A stretch of 64,000 nt of DNA from Psychromicrobium lacuslunae (GCF_000950575.1 NZ_CP011005.1:2356001-2420000), one strand, 5' to 3'; positions 8,496-17,270 are shown, numbered from the stretch's first letter. Notes: generated from the sequence alone by a model not told the origin. Numbers and translations are program-made.

Positions 8496-8594
8496 TTACT
8501 TCTTATTACGACGCTGGTGGCGGGTCTTACGAAGCAATTTACGGTGCTTCTTCTTTGCCATCCGCTTGCGGCGCTTTTTGATTACTGAACCCAC
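8496..8594 (-). CDS. Ribosomal protein bS22 (AURKAIP1/COX24-domain, 32 aa)
   Basis: A 32-codon gene beginning with GTG (8592-8594), preceded by GTGAGGAC, a good ribosome site. The peptide starts VGSVIKKRRKRMAKKK, continues HRKLLRKT and ends RRNKK; 19 of 32 residues are Lys or Arg. This is the actinobacterial small-subunit protein bS22 (Rv0500B type), an rRNA-binding component of the 30S subunit. The BldC-like gene lies directly upstream on the same strand, the same pairing as in mycobacteria. It is too short for most gene finders. Confidence 0.94.
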   Translation of the reverse strand: MGSVIKKRRKRMAKKKHRKLLRKTRHQRRNKK

Positions 8595-8679
8595 AAAGTC
8601 CTCACAAACTTTTTTCCTGGCCAGAAGCCCGGAATTATCTACATATTGACCGATCTGGATCTTTAATAGGGTACAGCCT

Positions 8680-8892
8680 CTAGGCTGTCTCTGCCGAACT
8701 GCCCAGTCCGACCGTGCGCAAATGCTCGTTCACAGCGTCTTCTGGCACTCGATAAGACCGACCGAATTGCACGGCTGGCAACTCGCCGGAACGAATCATC
8801 CGATACACCGTCATCTTCGACACCCGCATCACATCCGCGACCTCGGCCACGGTTAGAAAACTCACATCGGAGAATGTGTTTCTCTCAGCCAT
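8680..8892 (-). CDS. BldC-like / excisionase-family helix-turn-helix protein
   Basis: A 70-residue MerR-type DNA-binding protein (MAERNTFSDV start). It consists almost entirely of one winged helix: FLTVAEVADVMRVSKMTVYR as the helix-turn-helix, then GELPAVQFGRSYRVPEDAV as the wing. Actinobacterial BldC homologues of this size bind DNA cooperatively as developmental or growth-phase regulators. The target here is unknown. The ATG at 8892 is favoured over one at 8925 because it gives the standard family length. It lies 85 nt upstream of bS22. Confidence 0.93.
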   Translation of the reverse strand: MAERNTFSDVSFLTVAEVADVMRVSKMTVYRMIRSGELPAVQFGRSYRVPEDAVNEHLRTVGLGSSAETA

Positions 8893-9046
8893 CTCTGGAA
8901 CCCTTCGCTCTTGAGTTGATCGCACAACCCACGACGGCAGGATTACCTGACCGCATCAAAGATACTCTAGATGCTGGAGTGACCAATGTGAAAGTGCTTT
9001 ACCATAACTTTATACAGCCAATCCTCAGCAACACGCCACTTATTGA

Positions 9047-9742
9047 TTATTTTTCTCGAAGACCCTCTTGGTAAAACCCCTCGATATGCTCAGCAATGCA
9101 CGCCGCCGCGGCAGCTCGATCACCCTGCCGCAACAGCTCAAGGACATGCAGATGCTCCTGATGCAAGCGAGCCGAGGTGCGCCGCCAATCCGGCAGCAAA
9201 GCAACAATACTGCTGGTGTACTGCCTAATTGATTCGCGCAGCGAGAGCATCATGGCGCTAACCACCACATTGCCGGCCGATTCGGCGAGCGCTAGGTGAA
9301 ACCTGATATCAAGGGTCAGGAATTCTTCAGTTTGTGGAGTAGCCAAAGCCTGCATTTCCTCAAGCAATCGAGCTGCCTCGATCAGCGCCTGCGATTGAAG
9401 CTGACTATGCTGGCACGCCCAAGTCTCGAAAAGCAGCCTGGTTTGCACAATATCAGCAACCGGCAGGTGGGAACTGGCTACATGGAAGCGCAGGGCAGAA
9501 CCTAGTGCACTGGCCGGCTGAGCAATGATAATGGTTCCCGAACCTGGCCCGGAGCCGACCGCAGCACGCACCACACCCATCGCATCTAACACCGCAATGG
9601 CCTCTCGGATCGAAGCCCTGGAGAGATTGAACTGCTCGGCGAGCGCCCGCTCACTCGGCAACCGCTGCCCAATTCGCAGCGCACCTTGAGAGAGCTGCTG
9701 TTCGATCCAGGCCAGCACCGGTTGATGAGATTTCACTTTCAC
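9047..9742 (-). CDS. lldR: FadR/GntR-family regulator, probable lactate repressor LldR
   Basis: 231 aa with an N-terminal GntR winged helix (about 8-75, with GQRLPSERALAEQFNLSRASIREAI) and a C-terminal FCD ligand-binding domain (about 95-220, helices with metal-ligand-type His residues such as FHLALAESAGN and EHLHVL). It is divergent from the L-lactate dehydrogenase gene and the 73 bp between the two start codons hold two copies of a perfect palindrome of the type bound by LldR. It most likely represses lldD, with lactate as inducer, and also itself, since one site overlaps its own promoter region. Confidence 0.88.
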   Translation of the reverse strand: MKVKSHQPVLAWIEQQLSQGALRIGQRLPSERALAEQFNLSRASIREAIAVLDAMGVVRAAVGSGPGSGTIIIAQPASALGSALRFHVASSHLPVADIVQTRLLFETWACQHSQLQSQALIEAARLLEEMQALATPQTEEFLTLDIRFHLALAESAGNVVVSAMMLSLRESIRQYTSSIVALLPDWRRTSARLHQEHLHVLELLRQGDRAAAAACIAEHIEGFYQEGLREK

Positions 9743-9747
9743 AGTGT

Positions 9748-9766
9748 ATGTGGTCAGACCACATAG
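9748..9766. promoter_or_regulatory. LldR operator 1
   Basis: Perfect palindrome with core TGTGGTCAGACCACA at 9750-9764, extended to 19 bp by TA/TA. It sits just upstream of the lldR start. Centre to centre it is 31 bp (three helical turns) from operator 2. Confidence 0.85.
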
Positions 9767-9777
9767 GTTACTCTTGT

Positions 9778-9798
9778 TCTGTGGTCAGACCACAGAAC
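9778..9798. promoter_or_regulatory. LldR operator 2
   Basis: Second copy of the same 15-bp core (9781-9795), extended to 21 bp by TTC/GAA. It ends 17 nt before the lldD start codon and almost touches its Shine-Dalgarno, a position that would block transcription of lldD. Confidence 0.85.
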
Positions 9799-9815
9799 AT
9801 CCGAGGAGGAGCCTG

Positions 9816-11054
9816 ATGACTACCCCACCGGCGCTACGCCGCAGACTGCCCGACCTTGCCTCACTATCGGAACTCATGAAGTTCAGTGCGCCGCGCTTTG
9901 GCACCGATGCGCGACTGGCTAAAGCATCGACCATCTGGGATCTACGAGATATCGCTAAACGGCGCACCCCAACTGCGGCCTTCGACTACACCGATGGCGC
10001 AGCGGAGGCTGAGGTGACCATCAATCGTGCCAGGCAAGCATTTCGGGCGCTGGAGTTCAGGCCCGACGTACTTCGTGATGTCAGCGAGGTCGATCTGAGC
10101 ACCACTATTCTGGGCGGCAATTCAAGCCTGCCGGTCGGCATTGCGCCGACCGGTTTTTCCCGACTAATGCAGTCAGAAGGTGAATATGCCGGCAGTGCAG
10201 CCGCTGCGAAGGCGGGTATCCCCTTCACCCTATCGACCCTCGGCACCGCATCCGCTGAACAGGTCGCCAGCCACTGCCCGGAAGGACGCCGCTGGTTCCA
10301 GCTTTATGCAACCGCCGATCAGGGCAAGAACCTCGAGCTAGTGCAGCGCGCCCAGGAGCATGGTTTTGACACCATTATGCTGACCGTGGACACGGCGGTC
10401 GGCGGCATGCGACTGCGGGATACGCGCAATGGCATGACCATCCCTCCTCAGCTGACCGTGAAGACAATTCTCGACGCTTCTTACCGGCCGGCCTGGTGGT
10501 TCAATTTCCTCTCCCGAGCGCCTCTCGAATTCGCCTCGCTCAGCAGCTTCGAGGGAACCGTATCCGAGCTACTCAGCAAAACCTTCAATCAGGGCCTCAA
10601 CTATGACGATCTGGATTGGCTGCGAAATAACTGGTCCGGAAAGCTTCTGGTCAAAGGGATCCAGACGGTGGCCGACGCGGAGCGTGCGGTAGCCCATGGT
10701 GCCGACGGCGTGGTGCTGTCGAACCACGGCGGTCGACAGTTGGATCGCGCCCCGCTACCGTTCCATTTGGTCCCCAAGGTGCGCGCGGCCCTCGGCGAGC
10801 AGCCGACAATTGTGATGGACACCGGCATTATGAGCGGTGGCGACATTATTGCCGCTATTGCCAGCGGGGCGGATTTCACCCTAATTGGCCGGGCCTATCT
10901 CTATGGTCTGATGGCTGGCGGCCAGCGCGGAGTGGAGCGCAGCATTGAGATTCTGCGCTCGGAAATGTTGCGCACTATGAAGCTGCTCGGCGTCACCCGA
11001 TTGAGCGAACTGACCCCGGAGCACGTGAACCAAAGAGCCGACCGCTTTGAATAG
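9816..11054 (+). CDS. lldD: FMN-dependent L-lactate dehydrogenase (alpha-hydroxy-acid oxidase family)
   Basis: Oxidises L-lactate to pyruvate, passing electrons to the respiratory chain at the membrane. The 412 aa form a TIM barrel with family landmarks: FDYTDGAAEAEVT near residue 57, PVGIAPTGFSRLMQSEGE, the FMN-side Lys in LLVKGI, the catalytic His in LSNHGGRQLDRAP, and the phosphate-binding DTGIMSGGDI and IGRAYLYGL. ATG at 9816 is preceded by GAGGAGGAG; an in-frame ATG at 9744 would run through both operators and is rejected. Expression is predicted to be induced by lactate through LldR. Confidence 0.95.
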   Translation: MTTPPALRRRLPDLASLSELMKFSAPRFGTDARLAKASTIWDLRDIAKRRTPTAAFDYTDGAAEAEVTINRARQAFRALEFRPDVLRDVSEVDLSTTILGGNSSLPVGIAPTGFSRLMQSEGEYAGSAAAAKAGIPFTLSTLGTASAEQVASHCPEGRRWFQLYATADQGKNLELVQRAQEHGFDTIMLTVDTAVGGMRLRDTRNGMTIPPQLTVKTILDASYRPAWWFNFLSRAPLEFASLSSFEGTVSELLSKTFNQGLNYDDLDWLRNNWSGKLLVKGIQTVADAERAVAHGADGVVLSNHGGRQLDRAPLPFHLVPKVRAALGEQPTIVMDTGIMSGGDIIAAIASGADFTLIGRAYLYGLMAGGQRGVERSIEILRSEMLRTMKLLGVTRLSELTPEHVNQRADRFE

Positions 11055-11107
11055 CCGCCGGCCTGGGTCAGTGAGGGTGTCAACGGTAGCGTCTCCGGCG
11101 AATGCGG

Positions 11108-11145
11108 CTATGCCTAATGCTTGTGACTAATGTCTATGCCTAATG
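11108..11145. repeat. Two 12-bp direct repeats, 26-bp period
   Basis: CTATGCCTAATG occurs at 11108-11119 and 11134-11145, with a degenerate third partial copy at about 11147. It lies between the convergent ends of lldD and the ArsR gene. No function is evident. Confidence 0.6.
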
Positions 11146-11152
11146 ACTGTGC

Positions 11153-11587
11153 CTAGTCTTTGCGACGACCGAACTTCGGTAAGTTCGCCAATAAGTCGGC
11201 GGCCTTGGTAGCAGCGCGACCGACGCTGCGGCCAATCTGCTGTGGCATCGAGTCGGCATCTGCGTCGATTTCCGTTGCCGCGACGGGGTCGGAGCTAGCT
11301 GTTGCCTCGTCAGCCGAACCACTCGAGCCCAGGCCGAAGGCATCAAGCCAGTTCACCACGAGGTGTAGTGGAGCCGTCTCGAGCTGGTAGTAGCGACGCT
11401 GTCCCTCGGCCCGCATGCTGACTAATCCGGCTTCTCTAAGTACTCGAAGATGCTTTGACACAGTGGGCTGGCTAGCACCAAGTTGCTCGACCAGCTCACC
11501 CACTGCCTTCTGACCTGAGCGGAGGGCCAGTAGGATATCGCGGCGGGTTTGCTCGGCCAGCACGGCAAAGACGTCTTCGTTCACCAT
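11153..11587 (-). CDS. ArsR-family transcriptional regulator
   Basis: 144 aa. Residues 1-75 form an ArsR winged helix (AVLAEQTRRDILLALRSG, then GASQPTVSKHLRVLREAGL, then GQRRYYQLE wing). There is no visible cysteine metal site. The tail (80-144) is acidic then basic (AATKAADLLANLPKFGRRKD) and is not a known domain. The signal it senses is unknown. It is convergent with lldD and separated from acuC by about 100 nt. Confidence 0.9.
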   Translation of the reverse strand: MVNEDVFAVLAEQTRRDILLALRSGQKAVGELVEQLGASQPTVSKHLRVLREAGLVSMRAEGQRRYYQLETAPLHLVVNWLDAFGLGSSGSADEATASSDPVAATEIDADADSMPQQIGRSVGRAATKAADLLANLPKFGRRKD

Positions 11588-11685
11588 AGAACTACCCTAG
11601 CGATATATAACCGAAAAGGCATTAAGGATGCCTACCCCACGCTACCGCCGAGTCTGAAGAACGAGGAGTGGGAGGCGGTGGGGAC

Positions 11686-12894
11686 TCAGTCGAACCAGGG
11701 GTCAAGGCCGTAGAGCGGGAAGACTTCCTTGCGAGTGGCCATAATGGCCCGATCCACGGCATCGGCGGGGTTGTAGCCCACTTCCCAGGATCGCCACCAG
11801 AGGTCGACGTCGTCAGTCATCAGTCGGGGCGCCTCAACGCCGAAACTCGCCTGCACTCGCTCACGCCAGGCCACGGGGGTTTCGGTGCGCAGCGGGACGG
11901 GCTTGCCGGCGACAATGGCGATCAGATGAGTCCACACCCGCGGTACGACATTGACAATGCTGTACCCACCGCCACCCACCGCGAGCCAGCGTCCCTCGCA
12001 AAGTTCATTGGCAAGCGCAGAAAGGCTCAATGCGGCCTCGCGTTGCGCATCAACACTAGTGTTCAGATGGGTCAGCGGGTCGTCACGATGAGAATCACAG
12101 CCATGCTGCGAAACAATGATCTCCGGCTCGAAGGCTCGCACTATTTGCGGCACTACCGCGTGGAAGGCCCGGAGCCAGCCAGCGTCATCGGTGTGCGCGG
12201 GCAGCGCAACATTGACCGCACTGCCAATGGCCGATGCACCACCAGTCTCATTGGCGAAGCCGGTACCAGGGAAAAGGAACAAGCCACTTTCGTGCAGTGA
12301 AATGGTAAGCACCCGGGGATCATCGTAGAAAATGCTCTCGGTACCGTCGCCATGGTGGGCGTCAATATCGACGTAGGCCACTTTCTGGACACCCGAGTCA
12401 AGTAGTCGCTGCACGGCCGCGGCGGCATCGTTGTAAATGCAGAACCCGCTCGCCTTGGTTCGGCTGGCATGATGCATGCCGCCGGAAAAATTCACGCCTC
12501 GCTGGGCACTGCCGTCAATAATTGCCTCGACCGCCACCAAAGAGCCTCCGACCAGCCGGGCACTCGCCTCATGCATACCAAGAAAAGCCGGATCCTCCTC
12601 GGTGCCAAGACCCCGTGCCTCAATGGTGTGAGGCACCAAACTGACCGAGCGCACATCGGCGATGTAATCAGCATCGTGAACGGTCAGCAACTCTTGATCT
12701 GAGGCAATGTACGGCTCGGCCATCGTCACGTTTGGCCGCTCGAAAAGACCTAGCTGCTCGGCTAAATCCGCGGTCAAGCTGAGCCTGCCGGGAGCCATCG
12801 GGTGCCCGGCACCAAAGTTGTAAGCGGTCAGCGACGGGTCCCAGACCACGCAGCTGGCCGGGGCGCTCTGCATTTCATCGTTGAACGAAGACAT
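11686..12894 (-). CDS. acuC: AcuC-like histone deacetylase family protein
   Basis: A 402-residue class I/II deacetylase-fold enzyme. Zinc and catalytic residues are visible in AYVDIDAHHGDGTESIF and SQHGCDSHRDDPLTHLN, with the active-site Tyr region VGGGGYSIVN. AcuC proteins deacetylate acetyl-CoA synthetase at its active-site lysine and so switch acetate activation on. An acs gene is present in this window at 43472, a plausible substrate, although not linked. The ATG at 12894 begins MSSFNDEMQ; the longer frame to 13089 overlaps the potassium transporter gene and is rejected. Confidence 0.9.
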   Translation of the reverse strand: MSSFNDEMQSAPASCVVWDPSLTAYNFGAGHPMAPGRLSLTADLAEQLGLFERPNVTMAEPYIASDQELLTVHDADYIADVRSVSLVPHTIEARGLGTEEDPAFLGMHEASARLVGGSLVAVEAIIDGSAQRGVNFSGGMHHASRTKASGFCIYNDAAAAVQRLLDSGVQKVAYVDIDAHHGDGTESIFYDDPRVLTISLHESGLFLFPGTGFANETGGASAIGSAVNVALPAHTDDAGWLRAFHAVVPQIVRAFEPEIIVSQHGCDSHRDDPLTHLNTSVDAQREAALSLSALANELCEGRWLAVGGGGYSIVNVVPRVWTHLIAIVAGKPVPLRTETPVAWRERVQASFGVEAPRLMTDDVDLWWRSWEVGYNPADAVDRAIMATRKEVFPLYGLDPWFD

Positions 12895-13022
12895 CTCTGA
12901 AAGGCTACGTGATTCAGCGCAAAGCCGCGCAATCGCCCCGACGCACCACGCTAAAGCTCTAAAAAGTGGTTTACTACTTGTCAGATCTGCAATTCGTTCC
13001 GAGTAAGAAAGTCCCTCCGTCA

Positions 13023-14432
13023 ATGGCCAAGAGTCAGCCTGCCTGGCGCCCGCAACCCGAACGCGGTCGCTTCGCTTTTGTCGCCGCACTCCGGGACTTC
13101 ATTGATTCGGTAGCGAGCTCCTCGCCGGCTCGGCTGGCGCTGATTGTCTTCATTGTGGTGATCATGCTCTTCACCACGCTGCTTTCGCTGCCCGCGGCAG
13201 CAACCAACGGCCAGGTAACGCCTTTCCACGATGCGCTCTTCACTGCCGTCTCAGCGGTGTGCGTGACCGGCCTCACCACTGTCTCCACCGCGCTGCATTG
13301 GACATTCTTCGGCCAGCTGGTGATTCTGATTGCGATTTTCGTCGGCGGCCTCGGCATTCTGACGCTCGCCTCGCTGATGGCCTTAATGGTTTCCCGACGC
13401 CTAGGGGTACGCGGCAAGTTGATCGCCCAAGAGGCGATGAACGCCGGGAAACTAGGCGAAGTTGGCACCCTGCTGCGGATTGTGATCACCACCTCGGTGG
13501 TGGTTGAGATCGTGCTCGCACTCGTGATGATCCCCCGTTTCATCATTCTCGGCGAGCCATTTTGGCAGGCTGTCTGGCACGGCGTGTTCTACTCGATCTC
13601 CGCTTTCAATAACGCCGGCTTCACCCCGCACTCGGATGGCTTGGTGCCCTATGAGGCCGACCCCTGGATCCTGACGCCATTGATGGTTGGGGTCTTTCTC
13701 GGTTCTCTCGGCTTCCCGGTGATGATGGTGCTGTTGAGCCAGGGTTTCCGGATCCGCAAATGGAACCTGCACACCAAACTCACGGTTCAGGTGTCCTTGA
13801 TCTTAGTGCTAGTCGGCATGTTGGGCTTCGCCGCCTTTGAGTGGACCAATACCAAGACCATTGGCAGTCTTTCCGACGGCGATAAGCTGCTGCACTCGAT
13901 TTTTGCCTCGATCATGACCCGTTCCGGCGGCTTTAATTTGGTCAATATGAACGACCTTGATCCGGTCTCCCGGGTCTTTACCGATGCGCTGATGTTCGCT
14001 GGCGGCGGCTCCGCCTCGACCGCTGGCGGCATTAAGGTGACCACCCTTGCCGTGATGTTCTTAGCCATCGCGGCCGAAGCTCGCGGCGATGCCGATGTAA
14101 AGATCTACGGTCGCACCATCCCGCAGGGCACCATGCGGGTGGCCATTTCGGTGATCATTATGGGCGCAACTTTCGTGCTGCTGGCCACCGGAGCATTACT
14201 GATCATTAGCGATGCCTCGCTGGACAGAGTGCTCTTCGAAGTGATCTCGGCCTTTGCTACCTGCGGGCTCAGTACCGGCCTCAGCGGTGAATTACCCCCG
14301 GCCGGGGTTTACGTGCTGACCGCGCTGATGTTTGCTGGGCGAGTCGGCACTATCACCCTTGCTGCCGGGCTGGCGCTACGGCAACGTCGTCAACTATTCC
14401 ACTATCCAGAAGAGAGGCCGATCATTGGCTGA
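13023..14432 (+). CDS. TrkH/KtrB-family potassium uptake protein, membrane subunit
   Basis: The ion-conducting subunit of a Ktr-type potassium uptake system. The 469 aa contain four membrane-pore-membrane repeats with filter glycines seen in AVCVTGLTT, SAFNNAGFTPHSDG, MTRSGGFNL and ATCGLSTGLSG. It has the ~470 aa size of KtrB rather than the longer TrkH. The start chosen is ATG 13023 (MAKSQPAW); no strong ribosome site is visible. Its stop overlaps the downstream regulatory subunit gene. Confidence 0.9.
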   Translation: MAKSQPAWRPQPERGRFAFVAALRDFIDSVASSSPARLALIVFIVVIMLFTTLLSLPAAATNGQVTPFHDALFTAVSAVCVTGLTTVSTALHWTFFGQLVILIAIFVGGLGILTLASLMALMVSRRLGVRGKLIAQEAMNAGKLGEVGTLLRIVITTSVVVEIVLALVMIPRFIILGEPFWQAVWHGVFYSISAFNNAGFTPHSDGLVPYEADPWILTPLMVGVFLGSLGFPVMMVLLSQGFRIRKWNLHTKLTVQVSLILVLVGMLGFAAFEWTNTKTIGSLSDGDKLLHSIFASIMTRSGGFNLVNMNDLDPVSRVFTDALMFAGGGSASTAGGIKVTTLAVMFLAIAAEARGDADVKIYGRTIPQGTMRVAISVIIMGATFVLLATGALLIISDASLDRVLFEVISAFATCGLSTGLSGELPPAGVYVLTALMFAGRVGTITLAAGLALRQRRQLFHYPEERPIIG

Positions 14433-15111
14433 GAAATCAAGCTCGAATTCGCGCCCGGCGCACAATGCGCCGGTGCTGGTGATTGGCCTGGGCCGCTTTG
14501 GCGCGGCCACCGCCGAGCAATTGGTCAAGCAGGGTCGTGAAGTACTCGCCATTGAGCGGGATCCTGCCCTAGTGCAGAAATGGTCGGGCGCGCTGACCCA
14601 TGTGGTTGAGGCAGATGCCACCAATATTGATGCGCTGCGTCAGCTCGGCGCGCAGGACTTTAACTCCGCTGTGGTTGGGGTGGGCACCTCCATTGAGTCC
14701 AGCGTGCTGATCACCGTTAACTTGGTAGATCTTGGCATCGAGCATCTCTGGGTCAAGGCAATCACCCAGTCACATGGCAAGATCTTGACCAGAATCGGCG
14801 CCAATCACGTGATCTACCCTGAGGCAGACGCCGGGGTGCGGGCAGCCCACTTGGTGTCGGGGCGGATGCTCGACTTCATTGAGTTCGACGACGATTTCGC
14901 GATCGTGAAAATGTACCCGCCTAAAGAAACTCAGGGCTTCACCCTGGCTGAGTCGAAGGTACGCTCCAAGTACGGAGTCACCATTGTCGGCGTCAAATCG
15001 CCGGGCGAAGACTTCACTTACGCGCAGCCGGACACCAAGGTCTCGGGCCGGCACATGCTGATCGTCTCGGGGCATGTTGACTTGCTGGAGCGCTTCGCGG
15101 CCAGGCCTTAG
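14425..15111 (+). CDS. KtrA/TrkA-family potassium channel regulatory subunit
   Basis: Cytoplasmic RCK ring subunit that gates the KtrB-like pore in response to nucleotides. The 228 aa include one RCK_N Rossmann domain (APVLVIGLGRFGAATAEQL, with AIERDPA at the end of strand 2) and one RCK_C domain from about residue 145. The start is TTG at 14425, inside the last codons of the transporter gene, with GAGAGG 7 nt upstream; the only ATG in frame lies 93 nt earlier within the neighbour. The overlap implies translational coupling and a 1:1-type complex. Confidence 0.92.
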   Translation: MAEKSSSNSRPAHNAPVLVIGLGRFGAATAEQLVKQGREVLAIERDPALVQKWSGALTHVVEADATNIDALRQLGAQDFNSAVVGVGTSIESSVLITVNLVDLGIEHLWVKAITQSHGKILTRIGANHVIYPEADAGVRAAHLVSGRMLDFIEFDDDFAIVKMYPPKETQGFTLAESKVRSKYGVTIVGVKSPGEDFTYAQPDTKVSGRHMLIVSGHVDLLERFAARP

Positions 15112-15141
15112 CGCTCAGTCATCAGTGAGCCCGGACTGGTG

Positions 15142-15978
15142 CTAAGCCTGGTCGAGCTCTGCGGTGATGTCGTCCGAACGTTTAGCTGCCGCTTGCGCCC
15201 CGGCCAAGACGATCGCTGGCAAATCACGCTCGTCGAAGACCGCGATTGCCCGCTCGGTGGTGCCGTTCGGGCTAGTCACCGCCTTCCGGAGTGCGGTGGC
15301 GTCAGCCCCCTGCTGCCCCAGCATCAAACCGGCACCGGCCACCGTCTCGGTGGCCAAGGTCTTGGCCGTTTCTTCGTCGACTCCCAGCTCGCGTGCGGCT
15401 CTTGCCATTGCTTCGGCCAAATAAAAGGCGTAGGCGGGCCCGGAACCGCTAATTGCACCGATCACCGGCATTTGCTCTTCGGGGACGTCTAAGACCACGC
15501 CAGAGCCCGCGAAGACCTGGTGCGCGCGAGCGGACTGCTCGGCGTTGACCGAAGAGCCGGTCGATAGCCCCACTACGCCCCGGCCCACCATTAGTGGGGT
15601 GTTAGGCATCGTGCGAACCACGGCTTGCCCTGCCGGTAGGGCGCGCTCGATCTGCTCAATGGTGACCGCGCCAGCCACGCTCACCACTACCGCCTCGGGC
15701 TCCAGGGCAGCGGAAATCTCTCGACAGAGCGGAGCGATTTGTGCGGGCTTAACGCCTAACACCACGACCTCAGCGCCCGCCACGGCCAGCGAGTTAGCTT
15801 GTTCCTCTTCGGAGTTGGCAATCGCGGTGATGCCGTGTCGCTGGGCTAGTTCCTCAGCACGCTCAATTCGACGTACGGTAGCCACCACGGTGGCGGGATC
15901 GACCGGACCGGCGAGCATCCCCGCCAGAATAGCTTCGCCCATTGATCCACAGCCCAGAAACGCAATTCTACTCGTCAT
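15142..15978 (-). CDS. proC: Pyrroline-5-carboxylate reductase
   Basis: Last step of proline synthesis: NAD(P)H reduction of pyrroline-5-carboxylate. The 278 aa begin with the dinucleotide fold IAFLGCGSMGEAILAG, contain VVLGVKPAQI and VRTMPNTPLMVG, and end with the dimerisation domain SGSGPAYAFYLAEAM. It is the third gene of the minus-strand Ppx/isomerase/proC series known from mycobacteria (Rv0496-Rv0500), but here a 490-bp gap separates it from the isomerase gene. Confidence 0.96.
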   Translation of the reverse strand: MTSRIAFLGCGSMGEAILAGMLAGPVDPATVVATVRRIERAEELAQRHGITAIANSEEEQANSLAVAGAEVVVLGVKPAQIAPLCREISAALEPEAVVVSVAGAVTIEQIERALPAGQAVVRTMPNTPLMVGRGVVGLSTGSSVNAEQSARAHQVFAGSGVVLDVPEEQMPVIGAISGSGPAYAFYLAEAMARAARELGVDEETAKTLATETVAGAGLMLGQQGADATALRKAVTSPNGTTERAIAVFDERDLPAIVLAGAQAAAKRSDDITAELDQA

Positions 15979-16164
15979 GTTCTCTATCCTTTCACCATCC
16001 CGAACAGCTATCGAATTTGTTGATCAAATGCCCGAAAAACCGCGGAAATACAACGAAATTGAAGTGTTTCTACATTGTCAGGATATTCCCAGCTTGATAG
16101 CAGCTTGTGCCCAGAGTGTGGTCCTAACGTAGTGAATACCTCATTAAGGTGCGAGTGATTGCGG

Positions 16165-16262
16165 ACTGGTCGTTCTCGAACGATCGGTTACAGCGCCGGA
16201 GAGTCGGGCAGTGTTCCCCCCAACCACTGCCCACCGAGACTCTCCGGTGCTTTCACTTTTTA
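16165..16262 (+). ncRNA. Candidate small RNA: two hairpins, second with a C6 loop and terminator-like tail
   Basis: Within the 490-bp gap 15979-16469 there are two tandem hairpins. The first pairs 16165-16175 with 16178-16188. The second pairs 16193-16205 with 16236-16250 and 16206-16213 with 16225-16232, leaving a loop that contains CCCCCC, and is followed by TTTCACTTTTT. The 3' end looks like a plus-strand terminator although no plus-strand protein gene lies upstream. The C6 loop recalls the actinobacterial 6C RNA, which has two C-rich loops; only one is C-rich here. No convincing promoter was identified, and the rest of the gap shows nothing else. Confidence 0.5.
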
Positions 16263-16469
16263 ACAGCCAATTCTGCTAACGACTGATGACTATGGTTTCC
16301 CGGTCTGGACTCGAGGCTCAGAACTTAAACAGCCGCACCGGACTAGCCAGTGAAAGTGGTGCCTAGATAGCTCCGCGCTAGATTGGGCGGTCAAAAATGG
16401 TGCAGATATCTAAGTAAGCCCGAGACAGCCCGGAACACAACCCCGGTCTCGGCTACAGCCCGAGCCGGA

Positions 16470-17258
16470 CTAGTCTGATTTCGTGCTGGCGAGATGCTGC
16501 CGAGCAAATCGCAAGGTCTCAGCTAACCACTCTTCTCGCTCGCCGACCCCCTTGGCTTTGCGCGTCGAAATCTCAGCAACCACTGTGCCGGTGAAACCAG
16601 CCTGGGCGAGAAACTGCAGCACTCTGGCAGCCTGCTGATTGCCCTGGCCGGGAATCAGATGCTCGTCTCGGGCCGAGCCCGAGCCATCGGTCAGATGAAT
16701 ATGACGCAGCCGCTGACCTAAATCCCGAACCGACTCAAGCGAGGAGACGCCCGCGGTGGCGGCATGTGAGAGATCCCAAGTGACATCGTCGTAATCCTGA
16801 GCCATCGGGTCCCAGCCGGGCAAATACGCCTTCACCTCCCGGCCGCGCACCCGCCAGGGATACATATTTTCCACCGCGATCCGCACCCCGCTGGACTCGG
16901 ATAGGTCACGCACTCCGGAGCTAAAGTTTCGGCCATACTCGCTCTGCCAGCGAAAGGGCGGATGCACCACAACGACGCTCGCAGCCAACTCAGCAGCCAA
17001 TTTTATTGATTGCTCCACCTTGTTCCAGTAGGTACCCCAGACCTGCTGGGTCAGCAACAACGTCGGGGCATGAATAGCGAGCACCGGCAGCTGGTATCTC
17101 TCGGTCAAGGTCCGCAAGGCGGCGGCATCCTGACTGGTGGCGTTATTGGTCACCATCACTTCCAGACCGTCATAGCCGAGGTCCTGAGCGGTTGCGAAGG
17201 CATCGTGGACCGAGAGCGGGTACACCGAGGCGCTAGAGAGAGCGACCGGAATAGGCAC
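16470..17258 (-). CDS. Sugar phosphate isomerase/epimerase-like TIM-barrel protein
   Basis: 262 aa of the xylose isomerase-like / AP endonuclease 2 superfamily. Metal-ligand positions are seen in VVHPPF, IAVENMYPW, DLSHAATAG, IHLTDGSGS and VVAEIS. The exact substrate is unknown. GTG start at 17258, 12 nt after the Ppx stop, so the two are probably co-transcribed. The gene corresponds to Rv0498 in the conserved Ppx-isomerase-proC order. Confidence 0.87.
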   Translation of the reverse strand: MPIPVALSSASVYPLSVHDAFATAQDLGYDGLEVMVTNNATSQDAAALRTLTERYQLPVLAIHAPTLLLTQQVWGTYWNKVEQSIKLAAELAASVVVVHPPFRWQSEYGRNFSSGVRDLSESSGVRIAVENMYPWRVRGREVKAYLPGWDPMAQDYDDVTWDLSHAATAGVSSLESVRDLGQRLRHIHLTDGSGSARDEHLIPGQGNQQAARVLQFLAQAGFTGTVVAEISTRKAKGVGEREEWLAETLRFARQHLASTKSD

Positions 17259-17270
17259 GTTGACCGACTT

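Noticed and set aside
12895-13089. 65-residue extension of AcuC
   Set aside because: Overlaps the potassium transporter gene antisense and lies before the family's normal start.
16193-16262. Firm assignment as 6C RNA
   Set aside because: Only one C6 loop was found, whereas the 6C motif needs two; reported only as a candidate.
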